A stretch of DNA of 64,000 nt from Dama dama (GCF_033118175.1 NC_083701.1:16511501-16575500); one strand, 5' to 3'. Counted from the first letter of the stretch, positions 1-10,734 are shown. Made by a program: numbers and translations. Notes: generated by a model not told the origin, from the letters alone.

Positions 1-222
1 AAGCCCATGTATTGCAGCTACTGAGCCTGTGCTCCAGAGCCTGGGAGCCGCAACTCCTGAAGCCCTTGCACCGCACAGCCCATGCTCCGCAACCAGAGAA
101 GTCACTACAGTGAAAGGCTCATGCGCCTCACCTAGAGAGTAGCCCCCGCTCACCACAACTAGAGAGAAGCCTGTACAGCAGCGAAGACCTAGCACACCCA
201 GCAATAAACAAATAAATAAAAC
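1..222 (+). mobile_element. CHR-type tRNA-Glu SINE, long form, 5' end outside window
   Basis: The body has the phrases typical of the long cetartiodactyl SINE: 'actgagcctgtgctc', 'agagaagtcactacagtg' and 'gagagtagcccccgctc', followed by a tail of aataaa units. The tRNA-like head lies before base 1. A T-run at 223-240 follows the tail directly. Confidence 0.85.
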
Positions 223-480
223 TTTTTTTTTTTTTTTTTTAAAGACGAAGTCAACTGGGTAGGAAGGACTCATCACTTACTTGGTAATTTTGGGATCTGA
301 CCTCCCCATCGTGGATCTTAGTCAACAGTTTTGATCTATTGAAAGAAAGTTAAACACATTTGTTTCATTAAGGAAAAATCTACCTGTGGAATCCAGAAAA
401 ATGAACCTATTTCCAGGGCAGGAATAGAGATGCAGATGTAGAAAACAGACGAATTGACTGAGCAACTTCACTTTCTAAAG

Positions 481-684
481 ATTTACCTGGTGACTCAGAT
501 GGTAAACCATCTGCCTGCAATGCAGGAGACCTGAGTTCGATGCCTGGGTTGGGAAGATCCCCTGGAGAAGGAAATGGCAACCCACTCCAGTATTCTTGCC
601 TGGAAAATTCCATGGATGGAGGAGCCTGGTGGGCTACAGTCCATAGGGTCGCACAGAGTCAGACATGACTGAGCGACTTCACTT
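481..684 (+). mobile_element. Bov-tA SINE
   Basis: Near-complete copy. It has a tRNA-Glu-like head (gtgactcagatggtaaa, then a B-box-like gagttcgatgcct), the Bov-A body (ccactccagtattcttgcct) and the BovB-like 3' end (gactgagcgacttcactt). The bases just before it (about 455-475) resemble the tail of another Bov-tA, so this may be a second insertion beside an older fragment. Confidence 0.93.
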
Positions 685-699
685 GCACCTTCACAGGGA

Positions 700-960
700 T
701 GGGTAGGGAGGGTGGGACAGGCTGAGAGGACAGCGCTGACAGATGTGTACCAACTACCATGTGCATAGGAGCTAGTGGGAGGCTGCTGAGCGGCACAGGG
801 CGCTTGGCTCCAGGCTCTGTGACGGCCTAGAGGGTGGGGGAGGGAGGTCCAAGAGGGAGGGGACATAGGTATACACATAGCTGATTCACCTCATTGTCTA
901 GCAGAAACTAACACAAAATTGTAAAACAATTATACTGCATAAAAAATTATCAATGTTTCT
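700..960 (+). mobile_element. Ruminant L1 3' UTR fragment
   Basis: It aligns by eye with the L1 3' ends at 13118, 22195 and 41634 in this window: gggtgggaca, then a G-rich purine stretch, then 'agctgattcac', 'gcagaaactaacacaa' and 'ttgtaaaacaattata'. It is a 5'-truncated insertion containing only 3' UTR. Confidence 0.8.
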
Positions 961-1114
961 TCAAAAAATGTAATTATTATTCCCTTAAAAACAAAAAAAA
1001 GAACCTACCTTAAATCCATAAGCCACGATAATACTTTCCCAGGTCCTTCTAAGTGCTTTTATTTATATCAGATATTCTCTCTCCCTCTCTGGAGGAGATA
1101 AGTGTAAATGGACA

Positions 1115-1280
1115 CGTGACTTAACCTCTCTATGACTCAGTTTTCCCATCTTAAAAAATGAACCTAATAATAATCCATATACATGGAGTGATTGCTACAA
1201 TTAAAAGATGTAACATACATATTTAACCTAGCATCTGGCAAGATTTAACGTCAACTCTTATTTTGAGTATGATTATCAGT
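1115..1280 (+). mobile_element. MIR SINE, diverged
   Basis: It shows the MIR order 'gtgacttaacctctctatgactcagttttc', then 'catcttaaaaaatga', then 'agcatctggcaag' near the 3' end. The match to the mammalian-wide MIR pattern is loose but runs in register. Confidence 0.7.
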
Positions 1281-1284
1281 ATCA

Positions 1285-1390
1285 TTTATTTCTTATTTTA
1301 CAGAATGAGAACCTGAGATGCCCTAGCAAATCAGTGGCAGACCTGGGTCTAAATAAGGATCTTCTTTATCTGCTGTCTGGTCCTATCCAG
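1285..1390 (+). mobile_element. MIR-like fragment
   Basis: 'ttattttacagaatgagaac' followed by 'caaatcagtggcagacctgg' resembles the conserved core of MIR. It directly follows another MIR tail and seems to be a separate element. Confidence 0.5.
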
Positions 1391-1480
1391 ATGACCACTT
1401 TGCCATTTCTCGTCTATACAGCAATTCTGGGTTTCATAATTGCTTTTAGGGGAAAAAACATTGGTAAAAAAAATAAAAAT

Positions 1481-1567
1481 GAAAAAGAAACCCCGGCGCC
1501 CCCCCGTTTCCCGCGAGGGGGCGGGGCGGGGTCCGCCGGCAAAAAAAAAAAAAAAAAGAAAAAGAAA
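1481..1567 (+). pseudogene. 28S rRNA fragment retrocopy with A tail and target-site duplication
   Basis: Bases 1491-1540 are strongly GC-rich in an AT-rich setting. They match, from memory, a mammalian 28S rRNA expansion-segment stretch (ccccggcgccccccc near the start and ggcggggtccgccggc at the end). A run of 17 A follows at 1541-1557. The ten bases gaaaaagaaa occur directly before it (1481-1490) and directly after the A run (1558-1567) as a perfect duplication. This is the layout left by LINE-mediated insertion of an rRNA fragment. It is not a functional rRNA gene: only about 50 bases of a roughly 5-kb molecule are present. The low complexity of the duplicated motif is the main reservation. 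Confidence 0.82.
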
Positions 1568-1869
1568 GAAAATTGCGAGGAACAACCAAACATCTTAGTG
1601 AGATTTCACTTTCAGGGGACTTCATTTGTCTGGACTGTTGTGAGTAACTGAAAACAGATGTGCAACACCTGGGCATGTAGAGATTGGATAATAATAGATA
1701 TGAAGAATCCTTGTTGTCACAGAAGCAGCAATGGGTGGGGGGAAAAACAGAGCTTGAGTTCCTATAGAATTTTATTCTCTTTCCTTCTAGCAACACTGCA
1801 TCTGATTTCATTCTATTTCTGCTGATTGTAACTGACTCTAATAGAGAATAAACTAGTAAGAATCTCAAG

Positions 1870-2035
1870 GTTTTGGAGTCAGACTGATCTCTTTTAGAAT
1901 ATTTGTTTTCCCCAGTTTTGAGACATTAACCTTAATTTCTTCATCTAAAAATAGAAATAATTTCTACTGCATGGGGTTGCTCTATGGATTAAAAGAAATA
2001 TTGCATGTAGGAAAAGATAGATATCAAAGGGTATC
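1870..2035 (+). mobile_element. MIR SINE
   Basis: 'tttggagtcagactgatc', then a degenerate splice-like 'ccttaatttcttcatctaaaaa', then 'tgcatggggttgctctatgg' follow the MIR consensus order including the late 'ggattaaaag' segment. Confidence 0.75.
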
Positions 2036-2054
2036 TGTTCTTTAATAAAATGGC

Positions 2055-2165
2055 AAACCTGTACCAAGCATTTACTATGTGAAAACTCTGTGCTAGTCTC
2101 AGGGAGAAAACAAGCATGAAGAAGCCATCATTTTGGTCCTTGCAGAGCTAGCAATCTATCCAAGA
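2055..2165 (+). mobile_element. Ancient L2/CR1-type LINE fragment (probable)
   Basis: 'caagcatttactatgtgaaa', 'ctgtgctagtctcaggga' and 'cttgcagagct' follow a widespread ancient LINE pattern (many mammalian copies read 'actatgtgccaggcactgtgctagg'). The assignment to a subfamily is uncertain. Confidence 0.45.
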
Positions 2166-2819
2166 GAGACAGGACCAGAATATATAGAGAGAACTATTAA
2201 GTACAAAATGTGTCATAGGGAAAAAATGTGACAGAAGTTCAGAGAACAGAAATATCCATGAGAGCCAAACTAAGCAATAAATATGTCACTACAGAGGTCA
2301 AGTTTGAATCGAGCACTGGTGGATGGGTAGAATTTTAATTGATGGAAAATTCACTGACCAAGGAGAAAGGAAAAGGCTAGTACTTCTTCTCTTTCACCTG
2401 TCTTTCTCCACCAATTCAGTACTATTATCCTAGTAAAACAAATGTCAAAGGATCCATTAAAGGATATTAAAAATTGAAATCCTGATTCTGGGGTTTGAGG
2501 GGGGTGGGTGTCATGGTGCAGTGTAGGGGGGAAGGAGATATTACAGTGAGTATAAGCATACAAATTTCATGCCTTCTTTTAAGGGTCAATCTCTGATCTA
2601 TCACCTTTTCTGATTTCCATCTCTCTCTGCCCCCCTACTCCACCCTTACACACATATACTGTGCATCCTGTCACAGCCCAGTAATAACAACTCAGAATTT
2701 TCCTGCCACCCAGGGAAGCACTAATTTGCTCTACTGATAGTAATAACTGAGTGGAAAAGGAAAGGATGGCATGAGGAATTATCATAAATAAGAAATGGAC
2801 ACAAACAGATCAAAGCACT

Positions 2820-3425
2820 AGCCCCAATTATTGGCTTCCTCATATCCAGACTGTTCACTCTGGAAATTGTAGTCTGCTCTTGCTGTGACATGGGCTGGAC
2901 TTGTGACTTGCATTGGCCAATAGAATGCAGCGGAAATGATTTTTGCCCATTTCAAGCCTAGGTTCAAGAGATCTTGTGTATATTTCCACTCTTTCTTTCA
3001 GAACTCTGGCATTAGTCCCACTGGAAAAAGTTTGGGGGGAATTCCCTGGTGGTCCAGTGGTTAGGACTCCTCACTTTCCCTGTAGCGGTTGTGGGTTCAG
3101 GCCCTGGTCACGGAATTAATATCCCACAAGCTGTGTGGCCAAAAAAAAAGTAAAAAAAGCCTAGCTTGCTAGAGGATGTAATACTATGGTGAGAAAAGCC
3201 CCATAACCCCAGGTAAAGTAATCCTAAGCCAGCCCACAATGGACCAACCCTCAAATTAAAATCAACAGAGCTGCCAAATGATGAAAGAAACATGAGTGAC
3301 ATCCTTGTGACAATATGGAACCAGTAAAAACTAACCAACTAACCCGTAGACTCATGAGCAATAATGAATTCTAATATTAAGCCTTGGGGTTATTTGTTAC
3401 ACACCGCTAGCTAACTGATAGAGCA
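2820..3425 (+). mobile_element. MLT1-type LTR (ERVL-MaLR), split by a SINE
   Basis: The left half has 'gggctggacttgtgacttgc' and 'ggccaatagaatgcagc'. The right half has 'actcatgagcaataatga', 'taagccttggggttattt' and 'gttacacaccgctagctaac', which is the characteristic MLT1 3' end. The halves are separated by a CHR SINE at 3036-3158. It is a solo LTR with no internal retroviral genes visible. The left boundary is approximate. Confidence 0.75.
3036..3158 (+). mobile_element. CHR SINE inserted in the MLT1 LTR
   Basis: The head reads 'aattccctggtggtccagtg' and the end reads 'cccacaagctgtgtggcc', followed by an A-rich tail. This is the short CHR form without the long repetitive body. It must be younger than the LTR it interrupts. 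Confidence 0.88.
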
Positions 3426-3689
3426 GATTGCGTGCAGAAGGTCAGTTTGTTCTGAGTTTTTGTTGGGTAGTAAAAGAAACACTTTCTCATTTGGGACAAA
3501 CACAAAGCTAAGACATCTAGCATCTCGGTGACTTAAAGAACAGGTGAGGGACAGCTCCTGATTGTCTCCTGTTGCTGTTATCATCCCTGAACAATGAGGG
3601 ACATGAAGATTTAAAACTAGGAGCTGGTAGAGCCGGGGCCCTGGCCAGCACTGCCATAGAGAAAGTGGAGGGGACACAGCACTCTGTCT

Positions 3690-3785
3690 TCCTGCCTCAG
3701 ACCTTCAGCTCCTTGGAGACAGGGACTGGTGTTATTCACCCAGAGCATGCAGGGTACCTGGCACAAGAGAGGTGCTCAGTAGGAG
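3690..3785 (+). mobile_element. L2 LINE 3' end fragment
   Basis: 'ctccttggagacagggactg' followed by 'ggtacctggcacaagaga' and 'ggtgctcagtagg' is the standard L2 3' terminal pattern. Confidence 0.65.
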
Positions 3786-4254
3786 TAGGCTGATTGCCTG
3801 TGTCAACACTGTACCTTCTCTTTGGAGGAGATGAGGGGACAGGAGTGATGGAAGTATTGTCAGAAATCAAATCTCCTCCCAGGCCTTCCTGGTGAGAAGG
3901 TCCCTCCTGTGGTGCTTCTGCTTCAGCTTGACCGTCTAGAGACGCAAACAAAAGGAAAAGCCTGTTAAATGTGACACACCGTGGCGATCTGAGCCTCGAC
4001 CCTGCGTCCAGCGCTATGCCAGTCACCACAGACACACAAGGAGACCAGAAGACAGTCCTTGACCTCTTGGACCTTAACATTTTATTGGCAGAAAGGCCAG
4101 ACACGTTATACATCTTCTGTTTCCAAAAAAAGGGTAGATTTGTATGCCTGGTGTTGTGGAGTTATGGCTTAGGAATTTAAAGATGCGCTTTCAAGTCACA
4201 ACCTTGCCACATTTAGACTCTAGACAACTAATTTATTCCCTCTGCGTCTCATTA
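3786..4254. other. No gene or clear repeat recognised
   Basis: Mixed-composition sequence. Around 3985-4080 there is a faint ancient-LINE-like phrase ('gccagtcaccacagacacac'). No splice-bounded reading frame stands out. Confidence 0.4.
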
Positions 4255-4395
4255 GCAAAATGTCATGTGCATAAGAATCACCTACGAAGCTGTTAAAATG
4301 CAGATTTTGATTCAGTAGGTCCAGGGTAGGGCCCAAGACTCTGTGTGTCTAAAAGCAAGGTCCCTGGTGAGGCCATTCCTGCTGTCTGTGGGCTA
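4255..4395 (+). mobile_element. MER5A-type hAT-Charlie DNA transposon
   Basis: 'tgcataagaatcacctacg', 'ttaaaatgcagattttgatt' and 'cagtaggtccagggtagggc' follow the MER5A consensus closely. It is non-autonomous, about 140 bases, with no transposase. Confidence 0.85.
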
Positions 4396-5166
4396 GTTTT
4401 GAGTAGCAAGGTGTCAAAGCTTGAATAATGTTCCCCAAAGAGATCAGACCCTGGACCCTTTCCATAAATGTAATTTTATACTAAACCTCAATATACAACA
4501 CAAGTCTCTTGGCACCAAGCTGTTCTATGCGCCATGGGGTGGAATGCAGGGCAGGGACCTTCTCCCAGCCTCACCATCACCCTCTTCAGCCACCCCGGAA
4601 GCCATTTCTTAGAACCCCAGGCTCTATGGGAAACTGGTAAGCTTCTAAACCCCTTCCAGCTTTGATATATTTTGATTCTCTAATTTGAATTAGCAAACCA
4701 ACAAAACAGAACCAAGTCAGAAGACAGAATAACACAGCCCCTGGAGCCACAGGAGCTCATGGACCCAGACCTCATAGGTGTCCAGTGTCATAGAAAGGAT
4801 GACTGAGCCTGTGCTGCCTGCTCTGACTCCTCTGTCCCTCGGAAAACAAAAGACAAGCCCAGCCTGCAGAGACCCCAGAGGAAGGCCCGCACCCAAGTGC
4901 ACAACTTGAAGTGTGAAGATAAACTTTAGCCTTGCTCCCCGTCTTGACCACAAGGGCCTCAGGAATGAGGAGCAACTGTGACAGTCAGGTTTCCAGTGAA
5001 CATTCTTAGGAACCTTATACATGCCAGAATCTGGGCCATGTTAGATGTGCAAGATGGAGGAATTAGCAAGACATGGACCCCTCCCTGTGGGGGTTTATAT
5101 GCAGGAGGGTGAGACCGACCTGGAGGTGGGAAGGCAGTCAGCTGAAGCTTCATCCATAGCCAACAT
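4396..5166. other. Unique sequence, nothing recognised
   Basis: No SINE head, LTR end or LINE tail is visible. The short open frames here lack any family resemblance. Confidence 0.4.
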
Positions 5167-5383
5167 ACATTCACTCCCTCATTCATTCACTCACTCACCC
5201 ATTCATTCACTCACTCACTCATTCGTTCATTCCCTCATTCACTCACTCACTCCTTCATTCATTCACTCCCTCATTCATTCACTCACTCATCCATTCATTC
5301 ACTCCCTCATTCATTCACTCACTTACTCATCCATTCATTCACTCCTTCATTCATTCATTCACTTACTCATTCATTCATTCACT
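5167..5383. repeat. CATT/CACT tetranucleotide tandem array
   Basis: About 217 bases built from cattcattcact and ccctcatt units, with scattered single-base changes that create higher-order periods. The HSFIHSL-like peptide encoded across it on the + strand is a by-product of the repeat. An A-run (5440-5457) lies about 60 bases downstream. Confidence 0.95.
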
Positions 5384-5639
5384 GAAATACTGTGTCCTCT
5401 CCAATCAAGTAACCAAGCAGCATCCACTGTAACCTTCTTAAAAAAAAAAAAAAAAAATTATGTTTCTCTTTTGAAAACCCCTCTTTTGAAAAACTGCACT
5501 TAGAATATGTCTGAAGTCTGCACAGGACTCTAATTCCCTACCTACCTGACTGCCGTCTCCTCCTGGCCCACCTGCCCCTCTGGGCCAGCCCTCATTGCTT
5601 TCTAGTTACTCACTCCCTTCCCTTCTAACAAGTCGCCTC

Positions 5640-5860
5640 CTGCTTGGAGTTTTTCTTCTCAGGCTGCTCTGCCTGAGTTGCTCTCCCTGCCCTGGTGGGC
5701 TCCCACTCATCCTCGATGTTGTAACTTAAATATTTCCCCCCAGGGAGCCCCTCTCAAACCACGCTAAAAGAAATCCCCCAATGGGCTCCACTTAAGCACA
5801 TGGTCTGTTTTCTTTTTAGCACTTTTCTCCACTTGTAATGCAGTTTCCTCATCAGGGCCC
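5640..5860 (+). mobile_element. L2 LINE fragment
   Basis: 'ctgagttgctctccctgccc', 'ccagggagcccctctcaaac' and 'acatggtctgttttcttttt' follow the L2 3' half in order. Confidence 0.55.
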
Positions 5861-6289
5861 CCATGGATAACAGATGGCCCAACCAGGACAAGATGTTCTG
5901 AAGACTTTTTACAAAGGTGTGGGTATAGAAAAACTACAAAGGATTGTAGAGATATCTGGAGCCCAAGGCAGCCAAGCTGATACCATTTGGAGACCCTCCA
6001 GATGAGGAGAGAGAATAGTTATTAGAACCTGAGAAGAGAGGAGGTCGGGTCCCGTGGGCTTCCCTAGAAGGAGGGACGACCATCCTCCAGTAGGGGGACA
6101 CATCCTGACCTCCCTCTCCTCCCTCCCCCAGACCTCGTGCTGGGGTGCCCCACTGGGGAAGCGAGCTGGGTCATGTATCCAATGGGGTCAGCCTCCTAGA
6201 ACTGAGAACAGATGAACAAGGGTGGAGAATAGATCTGGGGCAAGTGCAAGAGTTCCCCACAGGACTGTCCTCCCTCTAAACTATCCAGT

Positions 6290-6366
6290 GTCACCACTAT
6301 ATACCCAGAATCTGGCACAACACCCGACACTTAGGAGACATGCCATTGATATTTGTTGAATGAATG
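6290..6366 (+). mobile_element. L2/MIR 3' terminal fragment
   Basis: 'cagaatctggcacaacaccc' then 'atttgttgaatgaatgat' is the shared terminal phrase of these ancient elements. Confidence 0.6.
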
Positions 6367-6429
6367 ATGATCGTGGAAGGTACCCAACAACTACTCACTG
6401 GGTAACTAATTAATGGGTATGTGCTCATG

Positions 6430-6640
6430 TTACAAGCTCAGTTGTGTCCCAGCTCTTTGAGACCCCATGGATTGCAGCCTGCCAGGCTCCTCTGCCATGG
6501 GATTTCCCAGGCAAGAATACTGGAGAGGGTAGCCATTTCCTCCTCCAGGGGATCTTCCAACTCAGGGATCGGACCCACATCTCTTTTGTCTCCTGCATTG
6601 GCAGACAGGTTCTTTACCACTGAGCCACCTGGGAAGCCCT
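6430..6640 (-). mobile_element. Bov-tA SINE, antisense
   Basis: In + coordinates it begins near 'gctcagttgtgtcccagctc' and ends with 'accactgagccacctgggaa', the reverse complement of the tRNA-like head. One base is missing in 'ctcctctgccatggg'. Confidence 0.94.
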
Positions 6641-7084
6641 AATGATGGATAGGTCAAGGTACCTGGAATCTTACAAAATTAAGGCATAGCCATTAGGTCT
6701 CAAAATACATAGATGTAAGAGCCACAGACTTTGAGAATCTCTAAACATTTCACCAGAGAAGTCCTAACCTCCCCAGTCATGCCAAGAAGGAAAGACCAAC
6801 TTGTACTCAGGTCCATAGACTTTGTTTTGTCAGTCTGCAGGGTCAGGCCCTGGCCAGCAGGATGGACACTATTTACTTTCCAGGAGAGGCCTGATTCCTC
6901 TTTGCCCTGTTTGCTTTGTGGGCTGAAGACTCTAATTAGAATGAACCATGGGAGCCGGGTCCTCTGAAATGCCTCTGGTCAGCTGCCCTAAATCTCTACC
7001 AGCTTATTCTTTCCCTGCTGCACAAGCAGTAAGGGCTCCTCACTGGAGGCTGACCCATGGGGTAGGAAAGCTTGGGCTCTGGTG
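6641..7084. other. Unique sequence, nothing recognised
   Basis: No repeat signature or credible exon was found. The longest open frame (6948-7349 on +) overlaps a MIR downstream and shows no domain. Confidence 0.4.
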
Positions 7085-7205
7085 TAAGACCAACCCAGCC
7101 TCAGAAGCCAGTTTCTCCATCTATTGGTTGTGTGACCTTGAGCAAGCAGTTACCCTCTCTGAACCTCTTATAATATGGGGGCAAAAGAATCTACATTTCA
7201 GAGTC
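7085..7205 (+). mobile_element. MIR SINE
   Basis: 'ggttgtgtgaccttgagcaa' followed by 'ccctctctgaacctcttata' is the MIR core. Confidence 0.8.
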
Positions 7206-7935
7206 ATGAATGATGTATGTCAAGTCAAAAGCAGAAGGGGCTTATTCAATGTGTCAGAGATATTATTTTTCATATGGTCCTTGAAGAAAAGAACTGTTTT
7301 TCAACCTTGTACCTCCAGGACTACTGCAGGGTCCTACTCAGGGTTGTAATTTCAAGGACATCAGGAAGGACCCTAGAGTCTTTTCTACACACTCCCTGAT
7401 ACCTTCTATTTCACCCAATAGGCAAATACTTCTCTTAAGCTTTAAACCTTGTCTCCACTTAAAATGTGATGCCTCTCCTGTCCCATCCAAGGATGATTTA
7501 ATCATTATTATTATTAGCACTTCAGTATGATGAGTCCCCATTTTTTTTTTTTTTTTTTTGTAAGATTGGGTTTTACATGAGAGTGAGGAGTGGAGTTGGG
7601 GTGGGGGAGGGCAGAGATAAGGCTACAGGGCACCTGCAGGAGACAGCAGTGAAGGGTAAATAGTGGATCCCTCCAAGGAGACAAGGAGAACGAAAATAAA
7701 GCAGACCCACTGCACCATTTTGGTTTAGAAACAGTCCAGAAAGCTGGCTTTCAACTGGCTGTTGTCAGGGCCACCCAGCAGAAGTCTCCAGGCATCACCC
7801 CAGACCTGTCCACTGGAAGCAGTTGATCCTCTTTGATTCAATACATTTGACTGTCTCCCTGATTCAGGGCCTGGCCTCCACTGCCAAGGGTCACCTTGTA
7901 ACTTGGGATTTTCTGCTTTTGGAGAAAGAAGTAGC
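7206..7935. other. Unique sequence with a T-run
   Basis: A 19-base T run at 7541-7559 could mark the tail of an unrecognised antisense insertion. The rest shows no family signature. Confidence 0.4.
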
Positions 7936-7939
7936 CCAT

Positions 7940-8295
7940 TCTAAGTGTAGAATATCGGAGAGTCTGGATTTGCATCCCAATGCCGTTGCTTCCTGGCTCT
8001 GTGCCCCCCACCCTCAAGGCCGGCTTCATGGGTCTGTACAGCCTGCTGAGCCCTGTAATTAGCCCTGTAATAACTCCTTGGCTTAGTTCTGCAATCACCA
8101 TCCAGCTATTCTTAATAAGTTCTTGACAATGGCTTTGCATTTTGGTTTTGCCACTTAGCCCTGCAGTCCTGCAGCTGGTCTTTTCCACACTTCACGTCCT
8201 CTCACTGCATCTCGGCGACCTCATTTGTGAAAGTGGGATGACCGCACTTTCTGGCAGGATGATGGAGGGGTTAAATGAGTCTGTGGATGGAAAGC
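7940..8295 (+). mobile_element. MIR SINE, diverged or interrupted (probable)
   Basis: The left part has 'gtctggatttgcatcccaat' and 'cttcctggctctgtgcc'. The right part has 'gcgacctcatttgtgaaagt' and 'ggaggggttaaatgagtctg'. The order fits MIR, but about 120 bases in the middle do not. Confidence 0.5.
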
Positions 8296-8369
8296 CTTCC
8301 CCAGAGCAGCTGCTGCCCTCCCGCTGATTTTCATCATCTCACTTGCTTCTCCCCATGATCCCCATGGTC

Positions 8370-8490
8370 AGCTGAGCCCATACTCCAAACACTTACCAAA
8401 GGGAGAAGCTGGGACTTGGAGGTGCTGAGTGATTTATCCTGGGGCACAGAGCAAATCAGAACAGAGCCAGGAGCCTGAATTCTTCTGTCA
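8370..8490 (+). mobile_element. MIR-like fragment
   Basis: 'gggcacagagcaaatcagaa' and 'cagagccaggagcctgaatt' resemble the late MIR core. Confidence 0.5.
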
Positions 8491-8904
8491 CCACCTCCCT
8501 GGAGGCCCTTTCATGGCCCAGCAGGTGTCCACCCACCCGTTTGGCTCAGCGACCAGATGACACAGCACCGATAGGGATCGCCGTGGGTGCACACTTGGGG
8601 TTGGCAGGGTTCAAAGACCCAGACACAGTTCCCACCTCACTCCCCCGGAGAGTGAATCCCCTTCTCAGCCAAGCAGGGGTCAACTCTGGAGACCTGCAGG
8701 CCCCAGGGTAGTGGTCCCTCCCCAACCCCCAAAAGCCTCACCTTGGGCCCCTTTGTTGGCTAGGATTAACCCCTTCTCTGCTTTATTCTTCTTTTTCTTC
8801 AGTTTTAGCCCAAACATTCCTTTTCTGGGGGGAAAAAAAAGGAAGAAAAACTAAAAAATACAGCAATAGCAACTTTGGCTCATTCAGACATGTTAAGAGA
8901 AAAT

Positions 8905-8922
8905 AAACACACACACACACAC
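8905..8922. repeat. Short AC dinucleotide repeat
   Basis: Eighteen bases of alternating AC within a purine-rich stretch. Confidence 0.9.
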
Positions 8923-8989
8923 TCTGAGTTTTTCTGGAAGCTGATCAACCTCCTCATCCACCCTGGAAGGGCAGCAAAAGACAAGTGTC

Positions 8990-9117
8990 CAGGGAATTCT
9001 CAGTGGTTCAGTGGTTAAGACTCAGCACTGTCACTACTGGGGCCCAGGTTCGATCCCCGGTTGGGAAACTAAGATCCAACAAGCTGTGCAGCACAACCAA
9101 AAAAAAAAATAAAACCC
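8990..9117 (+). mobile_element. CHR SINE with target-site duplication
   Basis: Head 'gggaattctcagtggttcag', B-box-like 'ggttcgatccccgg', and an A-rich tail. The nine bases acaagtgtc occur immediately before (8981-8989) and after (9118-9126), which fixes both ends. Confidence 0.93.
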
Positions 9118-9264
9118 ACAAGTGTCAGGATGACCCAACACACTCTCCAGATAGGTCTACTTTTGCAGAAACCATGAAAATCCCACCTGAACAGAAATCA
9201 GGAGATCCACCTAGAACCACAGTTAAAAGATAGCACTAGCTGTTTTCACCTCCATTTCTCTTTA

Positions 9265-9455
9265 CTTACCTATGCCAGGCACTCAAAACAAATGATATCA
9301 TTAAATCATCACAGCAACCCTTTCCTTCCTATCTTACAGATGAACAACCAAGGCTCAGAGAAAGTAAGTAATGTTTCCATGGTCACACAGCCCCTAAATG
9401 CTAGCCCTGGAGACACGTCTGCCTGATTTCAGAGCCCAGACTGTACCCACTGAGA
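9265..9455 (+). mobile_element. MIR SINE, well preserved
   Basis: 'ttacagatgaacaaccaagg', 'ctcagagaaagtaagtaatg' and 'catggtcacacagcccctaa' follow the MIR core almost without gaps. Confidence 0.88.
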
Positions 9456-9677
9456 AGCCTGAGGCTGCTGATTCCCCTGAGCAGACTAAAACACCCTCTC
9501 CACAGCCAAGCTCTCTGACCATTTCCACGGGCAAGCAGCCCTGGGGTTTACTGAGGTCACGCCACAAGTGCGCAGCTCAGCTGACACATGGTGTATGCCC
9601 AGAATGTCAGCCACTATCATTATTATTATTACTAGCCAAGAGCAGGAATCCATTTGGGGGCCTCCTTCTCAACTCAG

Positions 9678-9888
9678 GGCTTCCCTGGTGGCTCAGCCAG
9701 TAAAGAATCTGCCTGCAATGAGGGAGACTTGGGTTCAATCCCTGGGTCAGGAAGATTCCCCTGGAGAAGTGAATGGCTGCCCGCTCAAGTATTCCTGCCT
9801 AAGAATTCCGTGGATAGAGGAGTCTGATGGGCTAGAGCCCATGGGGTCATAAAGAGTCAGACATGACTCAGTAACTAACACTTTCACT
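9678..9888 (+). mobile_element. Bov-tA SINE with target-site duplication
   Basis: Head 'ggcttccctggtggctcagc', end 'gactcagtaactaacacttt'. ttctcaactcag before it (9666-9677) matches ttctcaacccag after it (9889-9900) at 11 of 12 positions. Confidence 0.95.
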
Positions 9889-10244
9889 TTCTCAACCCAG
9901 GAAAGGGCCCAGTCTGCTATCTCCAGCTGATGCCAGGAGCATCCTGATCCTCTGCTGGCCTCCTGAAAGAATGCCTCTCTGGAGCAACATGGAAGGGTGG
10001 CAAGTCAGAAAAAGTCCTGGCCTTGCGTCGGGCAGGCTGATGGGGTGGCCCATAGAGGAGGGAAGAAGAGGAACAAGGACAGAAGGGAGGAGAGAGCAGC
10101 AAAGCTCAGACCCTTTCAGGGAGCATCCTGCAGTCCTGGGGCAACACAAGGACAATGGAGGAACCAAGGAAGCTTTCCCTTTCGCTGGCATATTTAGGGC
10201 TCATGAGGGGGAGAACTGCAGTGGCCAAGTTTAGGGCCTCCACA

Positions 10245-10410
10245 CCCAGACTCCCTGGGTCCTGAGCCCATCTCTGCCTCCTTGAACAGGTCACTTAACC
10301 TCTCTGTACTCCTGGGTCCTCGTGTGTAAATGAGGTAACAAACCTGAAGCATTTAGCCCAGTACCTGGAACAAACTAGTTGCTCAATAAATGTTAGTTAT
10401 TCTCGCTATT
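10245..10410 (+). mobile_element. MIR SINE
   Basis: 'aggtcacttaacctctctgt', then 'gtgtaaatgaggtaac', then 'agtacctggaacaaactagt' and 'ctcaataaatgttagttatt' cover the whole 3' half of MIR. Confidence 0.85.
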
Positions 10411-10734
10411 GGAAAGGATAAAGTTAGGACCAATGAGAAGAAGTAACTGGGAGACAGATGTCCCCTCCACTCACTTATTTGCTTATTTATTCTTTTTACA
10501 TCCTGCCTTGATCCAGATGAGGAATTAAGGAGCCTTCCTTGTTGGGGCTGTCTGAACAGTGGATGAACTGCACTGGGTGGGAGTGAGTTCCCTGTTCCTG
10601 GACGTGTGCAAGCAGATACTTGAGAACCACTCGTAAAGGATGTTGTAGAGAGGACAAACATCGAACGTCAATGGGGGAGGGAGACTGGCCTAAGGGGCCT
10701 GGGGGCGGGGGCGGTGATCCTTTGAGACCCTGAA

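Noticed and set aside
1446..1868. Antisense frame of 140 codons over the 28S fragment
   Set aside because: It is driven by the A/T-rich tail and the GC block; no domain, and it spans the insertion boundaries.
5045..5503. Open frame of 152 codons with repeated HSFIHSL-like peptide
   Set aside because: It is the translation of the tetranucleotide array; the peptide repeat simply mirrors the DNA repeat.
9678..9750. tRNA-Glu-like sequences with A and B box motifs as tRNA genes
   Set aside because: They are the heads of Bov-tA and CHR SINEs, lack a proper acceptor stem and are followed by SINE bodies.
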